NCBI GenBank assembly: GCA_002482815.1
Contig: DLGS01000126.1
Span: 27,769-32,863, forward strand
Direction of reading: 5' to 3'
DNA: 5,095 nt
Origin: Bacteroidetes bacterium UBA7688
GTDB lineage: Bacteria; Bacteroidota; Bacteroidia; Chitinophagales; Chitinophagaceae
The notes under the pieces were generated by a model. The model was given only the letters and a program-made list of their open reading frames with translations, was not told the origin of the DNA and did not search any database. Shown here in pieces: positions 1 through 5,095 of this stretch. A program made the position numbers and the translations under genes. Each line of letters opens with the position of its first letter. Positions within the stretch are counted from its first letter, which is position 1.

Positions 1-803
1 AGGTATACGTTGCAAGCCAACTCTCGTCCTAAAGCTGCTGCCGCTATTCTTTTACCAGTTCCTTCAGCACCGTAAAAGAGCACTCGATAACCAGGCTTAA
101 GTTTTTGATGTAAATCCCAATCTTGCATTAGCGTTTGGCGATGGCGGTACCATTCTAAAATTTCAACTACCTCATCGGCAGTGTTGGGTGCCAAACCTAA
201 ATCCTGCCAATTTAACGGTGTAACCAGCAAGTCGCCCAGTTGCTTCCCAATGATATGATCAACAAGCTTACCAGTAAGAAAATAATTAAGCCAATTGGTA
301 TTTAATGCAATTACAGCGTTTAGTTTTGGTAAATGTTTAGCCATCTCTACAAATTGCAATACCTCGTTTGCTTGTAGCACGTGCTCTGGCTGTAGCAACT
401 CAAAAACTTTTGTTGAAAGCACCGAATCTTTTACAGACAAAATGAACAGCAATGTTTGGAAGGTCGGTAAAAAACCATTGTGGTGTTCATCCTTATATCC
501 TCCAAACTCCGAAAAATTATTATCGATGACTGTATTCTTCATCAAAAAAGCATCGAGCAGTTGTGGTTTTAAATTTGGCGCTATTGCTAATGCCAAAGCC
601 AAGCGACTTTCGCTATCCAAGGAATGATTTAACACAAAACTTCCGTAAGCGCTTTGATTATCTAATGTAGGTGCTTGAATATCCTGCCAACAGTTTTGAC
701 TTTGATCCTGGTTGAAATAGCTCTGGAGCGTGCAGTTGATTACCTGTTCCAACCAAGCAAGTTCTTCGTTCAGCGTTTTGAGGTTTAAATTGATTGATGA
801 CAT
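1..803 (-). CDS. AAA-type ATPase of contractile-injection-system type, N-terminal part (cut by window edge)
   Basis: The 267 visible residues match, from memory of the family, the cytoplasmic ATPases encoded with extracellular contractile injection systems and phage-tail-like particles (Afp15-like). Their exact role in assembly or function of the particle is not settled. Residues 1-190 form an alpha-helical N-terminal region with family-like stretches around residues 66-86 (Leu/Ala-rich, ending LLDAF) and 97-113 (SEFGGYKDEHHNGFLPT). Residues 195-236 are the helical lead-in (PLNWQDLGL... then KLKPGYR), and residues 240-252 give the strand RVLFYG and the Walker A loop GAEGTGKR. The last residue of that loop is Arg instead of Thr/Ser, which normally helps bind Mg2+. 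Walker B, sensors and arginine finger lie beyond position 1. The ATG at 801-803 is fixed as the earliest start by an in-frame TAA four codons upstream (813-815). There is no Shine-Dalgarno sequence. The family is fairly sure; a role in a particular injection system is inferred and depends on genes outside the window. Confidence 0.82.
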   Translation of the reverse strand, partial: MSSINLNLKTLNEELAWLEQVINCTLQSYFNQDQSQNCWQDIQAPTLDNQSAYGSFVLNHSLDSESRLALALAIAPNLKPQLLDAFLMKNTVIDNNFSEFGGYKDEHHNGFLPTFQTLLFILSVKDSVLSTKVFELLQPEHVLQANEVLQFVEMAKHLPKLNAVIALNTNWLNYFLTGKLVDHIIGKQLGDLLVTPLNWQDLGLAPNTADEVVEILEWYRHRQTLMQDWDLHQKLKPGYRVLFYGAEGTGKRIAAAALGRELACNVY

Positions 804-860
804 GGATTTGAGTTAGTTAAGGCTAAGTTACATACTTGATCTTATTTTCCTATAAGAAGG

Positions 861-880
861 CAATAATTGCCAATAATTGG
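861..880. repeat. Tandem 10-bp repeat, possible operator
   Basis: CAATAATTG occurs twice in a row (861-869 and 871-879) with one base between, giving a 10-bp period close to one helical turn. Each copy is itself nearly palindromic, with one central base off. It lies 58-77 bases upstream of the ATPase start codon, where a regulator or a promoter spacer could sit. The sequence is low in complexity and AT-rich, so chance is possible and no regulator is known from the window. Confidence 0.35.
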
Positions 881-907
881 ATTATTAGTTAATTTAAAAA
901 CCAAATA

Positions 908-920
908 ATATGAAGATTTT
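908..920 (+). repeat. Left arm of a 13-bp inverted repeat pair
   Basis: ATATGAAGATTTT is the exact reverse complement of 1148-1160. The arms sit near the two ends of the divergent intergenic region, 227 bases apart. The inner eight bases (AAGATTTT) also have an inverted partner, AAAATCTT, at 952-959. Together the copies could be binding sites for one regulator. The AT-rich background lowers the significance. Confidence 0.4.
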
Positions 921-1115
921 TACACCAATTAAAGCGCAATATCTTGCACCTAAAATCTTGACCATGTTATTTAACTAAATATGCTTTTGATATTCATTCA
1001 TCACATCTCATTTTTAAGTGATTTTTTAGTTTCGTATCTTTAACTGCCCAAAAGATAATCATATGACCGCCTCATAATCGCTTCTCCATCCTATCTCATC
1101 TATCTTTTTGAATAA

Positions 1116-1138
1116 TTGATGCGCAACATGCGCCTCAA
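1116..1138. promoter_or_regulatory. GC-rich hairpin / dyad upstream of the sensor gene
   Basis: The dyad is built from TTGA (1116-1119), a mismatched T, GCGCA (1121-1125), a 3-base loop ACA, TGCGC (1129-1133), a mismatched C and TCAA (1135-1138). Nine of ten positions pair. It ends 48 bases before the sensor start codon. No T-run follows, so it is not a terminator. It stands out as GC-rich in AT-rich surroundings. It could be an operator or a hairpin in the 5' untranslated region; the sequence does not decide which. Confidence 0.4.
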
Positions 1139-1147
1139 CAACAGCTT

Positions 1148-1160
1148 AAAATCTTCATAT
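1148..1160 (-). repeat. Right arm of the 13-bp inverted repeat pair
   Basis: AAAATCTTCATAT is the exact reverse complement of 908-920. This arm ends 26 bases before the start codon of the sensor gene, within its likely leader or promoter region, and lies ten bases after the hairpin at 1116-1138. Confidence 0.4.
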
Positions 1161-1186
1161 CAAGCACTATCATTTTCAAATCATAA

Positions 1187-2461
1187 ATGAGAGATTATAT
1201 CACATCCTTTAACGCCAAAGCCACATTATTTTGGAAGCAATATCAACTATTTATTACAGAACGCACACGTTCAGAAAAACAGCACCAAACTACTTCACAA
1301 AATTGGCGCAATAAGTTTTTCTCTCAAATTATTAAGTTTGCCCTACCAGTAGGTTTTTTATCGCTCATTGCAGCAATCATTATTGAAGAATTTCAAAGTC
1401 ATCGCCTAACTATACTAAATGATGTTTTGGCGTACACCTTGTCCATTTTTGTAATCTTAAACAGGAAAATAGCAATTGAGCATAAGAAAAGAATTGGCAT
1501 GTGCGTTCTACTTGCCTTTTCCATCATAAAAATCATTACACTAAAATCGGTAATGACCGGCTCAATTTTTCTGTTGATGTTCAGTCTTTTTGCTGTATTG
1601 CTTTTTAGCAAAAAAATGGGTTTTATATCAATCATCATCAATACGTTAATATGCTTATCTCTTATTATTGCCATTGATCCGCCTTATATCGGACACTATT
1701 TTGAGTTCGTCGGCAAAAAAATATCCAGCAAATGGATCCTCTTCCTCCTTAACTTCATATTTGTTAACCTGGTAATGGTTACAATCATTGTCTATATTGT
1801 AGAGGGATTTGAAAAAACCATTGAAAAAACAGAGCAACTTTACAGTAAGCTTCAATTAGAGATCTTTGAAAAAACCAAAAATGAAAAGCGACTAAGGGAA
1901 GCACTTACCTATTATAAAAGTCTGTTCTTTTTTAATCCATTACCCATATTTATTTATGACTACGCTACTTTGGACATCAAATATGTGAATAAAACCGCCC
2001 TATTGGACTATGGTTATTCTAAAACGGAATTTTTGGGAATGAAGGTTAATGAACTGCTCAGATGTGATGTGGACTATTTCAAAGAGAATATTGGACAGAA
2101 CTTTGCAAAGCAAAAAAGTGAACATTTTCAGAAAAATGGGAAAAAGATGAACGTTGAGGTGTACTCAAGCGGTATTACGTTTAAAGACTCCTCAGCTCGT
2201 TTAGCCATCGTTAGAGATATTACAGATGAGGTAGAATTTCTTGAAGCGCTAGAAGAAAAAAACAAAAGGTTTAGAGAAATTGCCCACTTGCAGTCGCACG
2301 TTATACGCAGTCCATTGACGAAAATATTAGGAATAACTAAGCTGATGCAGCTAGAAAAAGCAGAAAGTGAAGATTTGGAACAATATATAAAATACATTAT
2401 TTCTTCTGCGGAAGAACTTGATGGCGTAGTTAAGGGAATTATTGATAAAACCCATGAATAA
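1187..2461 (+). CDS. Membrane-bound PAS sensor with histidine-kinase DHp domain but no catalytic domain
   Basis: The protein is a 424-residue inner-membrane sensor. About six hydrophobic segments lie near residues 47-66, 78-92, 103-119, 122-140, 143-163 and 183-205. A charged linker helix, probably coiled coil, covers 206-240. Residues 241-350 form a PAS domain (FFNPLPIFIYD, YVNKTALLDYGYS, ending IVRDITDE). Residues 352-421 form a HisKA-type dimerisation/phosphoacceptor domain with the H-box QSHVIRSPL; His371 is the likely phosphorylated residue. The protein then stops: the HATPase_c domain (N, G1, F and G2 boxes), usually over 100 residues, is absent, and the DNA after the stop shows no remnant. 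The residue after the His is Val, not the Glu/Asp of ordinary kinases. From family knowledge, short PAS-DHp proteins of this kind occur in Sphingobacteriaceae, so this is probably not a broken gene. Its partner and signal are unknown. An in-frame TAA (1184-1186) directly before the ATG fixes the earliest start. No Shine-Dalgarno is present. Confidence 0.85.
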   Translation: MRDYITSFNAKATLFWKQYQLFITERTRSEKQHQTTSQNWRNKFFSQIIKFALPVGFLSLIAAIIIEEFQSHRLTILNDVLAYTLSIFVILNRKIAIEHKKRIGMCVLLAFSIIKIITLKSVMTGSIFLLMFSLFAVLLFSKKMGFISIIINTLICLSLIIAIDPPYIGHYFEFVGKKISSKWILFLLNFIFVNLVMVTIIVYIVEGFEKTIEKTEQLYSKLQLEIFEKTKNEKRLREALTYYKSLFFFNPLPIFIYDYATLDIKYVNKTALLDYGYSKTEFLGMKVNELLRCDVDYFKENIGQNFAKQKSEHFQKNGKKMNVEVYSSGITFKDSSARLAIVRDITDEVEFLEALEEKNKRFREIAHLQSHVIRSPLTKILGITKLMQLEKAESEDLEQYIKYIISSAEELDGVVKGIIDKTHE

Positions 2462-2520
2462 AATACAACAACCCGAGTTCAATTATTATTTATCTGATTT
2501 ACCATAACATACAATGTTTC

Positions 2521-2634
2521 CTAGCTAACTAAACCTGATACCGAACTATTCGGGACAGGGTGACGGCAAGTTGGCATTTCGTTGTACTATCTCAAATGTC
2601 CGGGATCAAGTATCAATTTTGAAAGCTAGTTAGC
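2521..2634. repeat. Repeat-like palindromic element, candidate REP/MITE-like sequence
   Basis: A roughly 111-bp structured block lies between the convergent genes. Its ends are inverted copies: GCTAACTA (2524-2531) and TAGTTAGC (2627-2634). Further in, TGATAC (2536-2541) mirrors GTATCA (2610-2615). Near the left end is a compact hairpin: CCTG (2534-2537) and CCGAA (2541-2545), a CTA loop, then TTCGG (2549-2553) and CAGG (2556-2559), with a small bulge and one mismatch. It contains no ORF of note and is more GC-rich than its flanks. The minus-strand phrase GTCACCCTGTCCCGAA resembles intergenic palindromic repeats seen in many copies in Pedobacter-like genomes. That resemblance is from memory, and copy number cannot be seen here. 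Confidence 0.5.
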
Positions 2635-2648
2635 AATGAATTAACAAT

Positions 2649-2697
2649 CGAAATCGGGCAATAAACTTTCCTGATTTAACTGGCAGATTTCGTTTTT
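2649..2697 (+). terminator. Weak rho-independent terminator candidate for the sensor gene
   Basis: CGAAATC (2649-2655) and GATTTCG (2686-2692) form a 7-bp stem followed directly by TTTTT (2693-2697) on the plus strand. The loop is long (30 bases). A competing inner stem, AAATCGGG (2651-2658) with CCTGATTT (2670-2677) including one G-T wobble, could form instead. It lies almost 190 bases after the sensor stop codon. Long loop and distance make it weak. Confidence 0.3.
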
Positions 2698-2712
2698 CAA
2701 ATCTTCATCAAC

Positions 2713-2740
2713 AAAAAAGCCATCCTTTACGAATGGCTTT
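2713..2740 (-). terminator. Rho-independent terminator after the kinase-TerC unit
   Basis: Read on the minus strand, AAAGCCAT (2740-2733) pairs with ATGGCTTT (2723-2716). One T-G wobble and one C-G pair extend the stem to ten pairs around a GTAAA loop, and the transcript runs into TTTTTT (2718-2713). The stem begins 23 bases after the TerC stop codon, the right place to end that transcript. On the plus strand no T-run follows the hairpin, so it probably works in one direction only. Confidence 0.8.
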
Positions 2741-2763
2741 AAATCAATGATATGTTTTTAGCA

Positions 2764-3753
2764 TTAAGCTTCCTCTTCTTTTTTCTCCGGAAATAGTACC
2801 GATGCCAAAACAGATAATACCAACACCCCACCCACTACCATTAGCGAATGAATTGATTCGATATGAAAAATTGGAGACACCACCATTTTAACACCAATGA
2901 ATGCTAATATAATGGCCAAACCATATTTTAATTTGCTAAATAAGTGAATAAAATTGGCCAATAAAAAGTACAGCGCCCTTAATCCTAAAATGGCAAAAAT
3001 GTTTGAAGTGTAAAGTATAAAAGGATCATCAGGTGCGATAGCAAAAATAGCCGGGATAGAATCTACTGCAAAAAGTAAGTCGGTAAATTCAATTACCCCT
3101 ACCACCACCAACAAAGGCGTAGCTAACTTTTTACCGTTTTCAATCGTGAAAAATTTATCGCCAACATAGTTTTTGCTTACATTAAAAAACTTATGTACAA
3201 AACGGGCGCCTGGGCTTTTGTTGAAGTCTTTCTCCTCCTCATCATCGTCATCTGCAAACCAAGATTTGATTCCGGCATAAACCAAGAACAAACCGAACAG
3301 CGTGAGTACAACATTGATGCGCAACTTGTGTCCAAATAATTCCATTTCTGGTAAATAGGTAAGTTTGATAAGACCTACGCCACTAAAAATAAAAATAGCC
3401 CTTAGTACCAAAGCACCTATAATGCCCCAAAAAAGCACTTTGTGGTGCAAGTGTTTTGGTACATTAAAAAAGCCAAATACTAAAATGAAAACGAAAAGAT
3501 TGTCTACAGAAAGTGCCTTCTCTATCCAATAGGCAGATTGAAACTGCGAGAACTTCTCTATCCCCATGAAATAGTAGATGACACCACTAAATCCCATGGA
3601 GAGACCAATCCAAACCAGCGACCACGTTATCGCCTCTTTATTGGAAACTTCATGACTTTTTTTGTTGAAAATCCCTAAATCAAGTAACAGCATGATCAAA
3701 ATGACTATTGAAAACGCCGCTATAATTCCGGGGTGATTGATTAGATTATCCAT
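2764..3753 (-). CDS. TerC/Alx-family integral membrane protein, probable metal-ion (Mn2+) transporter
   Basis: The product is a 329-residue inner-membrane protein of the TerC family. Members include E. coli Alx, linked to Mn2+ export, and TerC of tellurite-resistance loci. About eight or nine hydrophobic segments are visible, near residues 9-29, 42-62, 80-98, 107-129, 145-166, 210-238, 245-267, 278-297 and 301-321. Family signatures are present: EKALSVDNLFVF (78-89) and EFTDLLFAVDSIPAIFAI (222-239). The buried acids Glu78, Asp84, Glu222, Asp225 and Asp231 are likely metal ligands. TSNIFAILGLRALYFLL follows at 249-265. A very acidic cytoplasmic-type loop DDDDEEEKD (168-176) precedes a conserved amphipathic stretch, and the C terminus is charged (EKKEEE). 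Length is normal for the family. The gene starts 11 bases after the kinase stop codon, so it is very likely co-transcribed and translated from the same message. The 11-base gap leaves no room for a yybP-ykoY-type Mn2+ riboswitch directly ahead of it. The transported ion is inferred from the family. Confidence 0.93.
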   Translation of the reverse strand: MDNLINHPGIIAAFSIVILIMLLLDLGIFNKKSHEVSNKEAITWSLVWIGLSMGFSGVIYYFMGIEKFSQFQSAYWIEKALSVDNLFVFILVFGFFNVPKHLHHKVLFWGIIGALVLRAIFIFSGVGLIKLTYLPEMELFGHKLRINVVLTLFGLFLVYAGIKSWFADDDDEEEKDFNKSPGARFVHKFFNVSKNYVGDKFFTIENGKKLATPLLVVVGVIEFTDLLFAVDSIPAIFAIAPDDPFILYTSNIFAILGLRALYFLLANFIHLFSKLKYGLAIILAFIGVKMVVSPIFHIESIHSLMVVGGVLVLSVLASVLFPEKKEEEA

Positions 3754-3764
3754 TATTTGTTAAT

Positions 3765-5095
3765 TTAAGATTGTTTTTGATTTGTTATAGTGATTAAAAC
3801 GAGTCTGCCGCCTTCTTCAGTTGATAAAAGTATTTTTTTACCCTGCTTCAACTCCACCATCGAATTTACTGGCACAGGTATATTTTCATCTAAATCTTTC
3901 ATGTTAGGCAATTTTTGATTTACAAAAACCCAACGTCCCTCGTAAAAAGTAAAATAACCTACTGGAATTTTATCCGTTGGATTTAAACGCTCATTGCGCA
4001 GCACATTTCTGTTGACATGCCAGTTGAACAGGTATTGGTTATTATAAATCATTAGTCGGGAGTTGTCTGGTTTCCAAACACCGGGACTAAATTCGTAATA
4101 AAAATCGAGCATTGGTAAGGTGCCAATGTGTTTTGTACCACAAAATGGGCATTTAGGTTCTGTGGAATTGTCAAATACATACCAACCTGCATTGCAAGTG
4201 GCATTGGTACATTGCTGCATCAAATCAACCGTTTTTAACAATGCTTGTTCCCAACTTTCTGCTGGCGGCCTTTCCTGTGGTTGGTGTAAGCCCTCAATAA
4301 AAGCTCTATTAAACATTTCTGTTAGGTAAGGGCCGGTAATGGTATAGGGTAATTGATCTACATCACACCAAGGTAAATCCCATTTCGAAAAACGGCCTAC
4401 CTTTGGGCGGTTACTCGCATCGCTTGGGTGTTCTATAAATAAAGCCTTTTCTCCCATGGATAGCAAATCGTCAATTTCAGTATCCAGGGCATGTACCTTA
4501 CCTCCCTTTAATGGATGCCTGTGTAGCAACAACATATAGATCAGCACCGGCAAAGCATGCAAATCGGTAAGCCTGCTGGGCAGCACTCTTTTAGGGTCAG
4601 TTTTATCTAAATGTTTGGTAGCCAATACCTCCGGAGCAATAAACTCTGCGGTGCCAATAACCTCGGCAGGAAACAACCCTGGAACCACTAAACCATCTAG
4701 GTCTATCATACATGCTGCTTTTTCAATAGGATCAATCAATACGTTATTGTAGGATAAATCCGAATGAGCCAAGCCCATCGCATGCATTTTCTTAACACCC
4801 CTAACCAAGTTTACGCAAATTTGAAAGTAGCTTAGCCAATTGCCAATTTCTGATTTTGCCAATCGAAGTGGAAACTGTTCATTTCTAAACTTGGCTGCCG
4901 CAAACCACTTCCCATTTTTTTCTTTGCCTTTAATCAAATCTCCAGTTTCATGCCCCTGCTTAAAGAAAAACTTGCCTTTGTAGGCAGGCACAATAATTCC
5001 TGTCAATCCACGGTGTTCAATAACATCAACTGGCCAACGGAAAACTTCTTCCAAAAAATAGTCGGCTGCCTCCTTGTTTTGTATTTGAGGGAGAT
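3765..5095 (-). CDS. Ter-system type protein kinase with C-terminal zinc ribbon (N terminus beyond the window)
   Basis: This cytoplasmic Ser/Thr-type kinase resembles the kinases of the TerY triad (vWA protein, PP2C phosphatase, kinase; YegI-like). The reading frame is open to position 5095, and codons upstream of the TTG at 5052-5054 read on as coding (LPQIQNKEAADYF), so that TTG is not the start and part of the N-lobe is missing. Counting from the TTG as residue 1: the catalytic loop is HSDLSYNNVLI (97-107) with Asp99 and Asn104. The DFG position reads DLDG (118-121), then GTAEFIAPEV (134-143) is the activation-segment APE motif. TDLHALPVLIYMLL (163-176) and RHPLKGGK (179-186) follow. Cys282, Cys287, Cys302 and Cys305 (C-x4-C, x14, C-x2-C) make a zinc ribbon. 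Residues about 315-425 form a predicted beta-rich C-terminal domain, perhaps FHA-like, but not identified. The catalytic residues are intact, so it should be active. It is the upstream gene of the TerC unit. Confidence 0.87.
   Translation of the reverse strand, partial: LPQIQNKEAADYFLEEVFRWPVDVIEHRGLTGIIVPAYKGKFFFKQGHETGDLIKGKEKNGKWFAAAKFRNEQFPLRLAKSEIGNWLSYFQICVNLVRGVKKMHAMGLAHSDLSYNNVLIDPIEKAACMIDLDGLVVPGLFPAEVIGTAEFIAPEVLATKHLDKTDPKRVLPSRLTDLHALPVLIYMLLLHRHPLKGGKVHALDTEIDDLLSMGEKALFIEHPSDASNRPKVGRFSKWDLPWCDVDQLPYTITGPYLTEMFNRAFIEGLHQPQERPPAESWEQALLKTVDLMQQCTNATCNAGWYVFDNSTEPKCPFCGTKHIGTLPMLDFYYEFSPGVWKPDNSRLMIYNNQYLFNWHVNRNVLRNERLNPTDKIPVGYFTFYEGRWVFVNQKLPNMKDLDENIPVPVNSMVELKQGKKILLSTEEGGRLVLITITNQKQS

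Larger units (their letters stand above)
804..1186. other. Divergent intergenic region, non-coding
   Basis: This 383-base stretch separates the divergently transcribed ATPase and sensor genes and must hold promoters for both. No convincing Bacteroidota promoter (TTTG, about 19-21 bases, TAnnTTTG) was found on either strand; the nearest plus-strand match is TATCTTTA at 1035-1042. It is AT-rich and has no ORF of useful length. The longest ATG-started reading seen is 22 codons (910-978, plus). It does carry three structured sites, listed separately: a tandem repeat (861-880), a 13-bp inverted repeat pair (908-920 and 1148-1160) and a hairpin (1116-1138). Confidence 0.7.

Noticed and set aside
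295..627. 110-residue plus-strand reading frame
   Set aside because: It lies antisense inside the ATPase gene; its product is Ser/Cys-rich without family features, while the minus frame has clear ATPase motifs.
910..978. 22-codon plus-strand ORF that could be a leader peptide
   Set aside because: It is short, followed by about 200 bases before the sensor gene, has no attenuator-like structure and no recognisable product; chance ORF is more likely.
1035..1042. TATCTTTA as a Bacteroidota -7 promoter element for the sensor gene
   Set aside because: One mismatch to TAnnTTTG, and only a poor TTTT at the -33 position; in AT-rich DNA this is expected by chance.
1399..1855. Minus-strand reading frames of 91 and 66 residues
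   Set aside because: They are antisense to the membrane segments of the sensor and show no independent start context or family match.
2128..2397. 89-residue minus-strand reading frame
   Set aside because: It is antisense to the PAS and DHp region of the sensor; low-complexity Ser/Phe-rich shadow.
4120..4329. 69-residue plus-strand reading frame
   Set aside because: It is antisense to the zinc-ribbon region of the kinase, which has clear cysteine motifs on the minus strand.
5052..5054. TTG as the start codon of the kinase
   Set aside because: The frame stays open to the window edge with protein-like sequence, and the part before the catalytic loop is too short for a full kinase N-lobe.

Overview
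The window looks like a chromosomal stretch from a Bacteroidota species, most likely a Sphingobacteriaceae member (Pedobacter-like). That is inferred from the AT-rich composition, the absence of Shine-Dalgarno sequences in front of the start codons, and the protein families present; it was not tested by database search. It holds two complete genes, two genes cut by the window edges, and two intergenic stretches of 300 to 400 bases that carry several dyad and repeat structures.

Left edge (minus strand, 1-803): the N-terminal 267 residues of an AAA-type ATPase of the kind that accompanies contractile injection systems and phage-tail-like particles. The window ends just after its Walker A loop, which has Arg where Thr or Ser is expected. 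Between this gene and the next, divergent one lies a 383-base non-coding region with a tandem 10-bp repeat, a 13-bp inverted repeat pair and a compact GC-rich hairpin.

Middle (plus strand, 1187-2461): a complete 424-residue membrane sensor with about six membrane helices, a linker helix, one PAS domain and a histidine-kinase dimerisation/phosphoacceptor domain. It ends there, with no ATP-binding catalytic domain and no sign of one in the downstream DNA. A 302-base convergent intergenic region follows. It holds a 111-bp repeat-like element with inverted ends, a weak plus-strand terminator candidate and a good minus-strand terminator.

Right half (minus strand, 5095 down to 2764): a two-gene unit. 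First is a protein kinase with a zinc ribbon, of the type found in the TerY-kinase-phosphatase triad of tellurite/stress-response (Ter) systems; it runs off the right edge. Eleven bases after it comes a complete TerC/Alx-family membrane protein, then the terminator. The pairing suggests a stress or metal-homeostasis module: a cytoplasmic Ser/Thr-type kinase co-transcribed with a membrane protein from a family linked to Mn2+ export and tellurite resistance. The rest of the triad (vWA protein and PP2C phosphatase) would be expected beyond position 5095.

The three blocks have no visible functional link to one another. The most interesting points are the catalytic-domain-less sensor, the kinase-TerC operon and the atypical ATPase.
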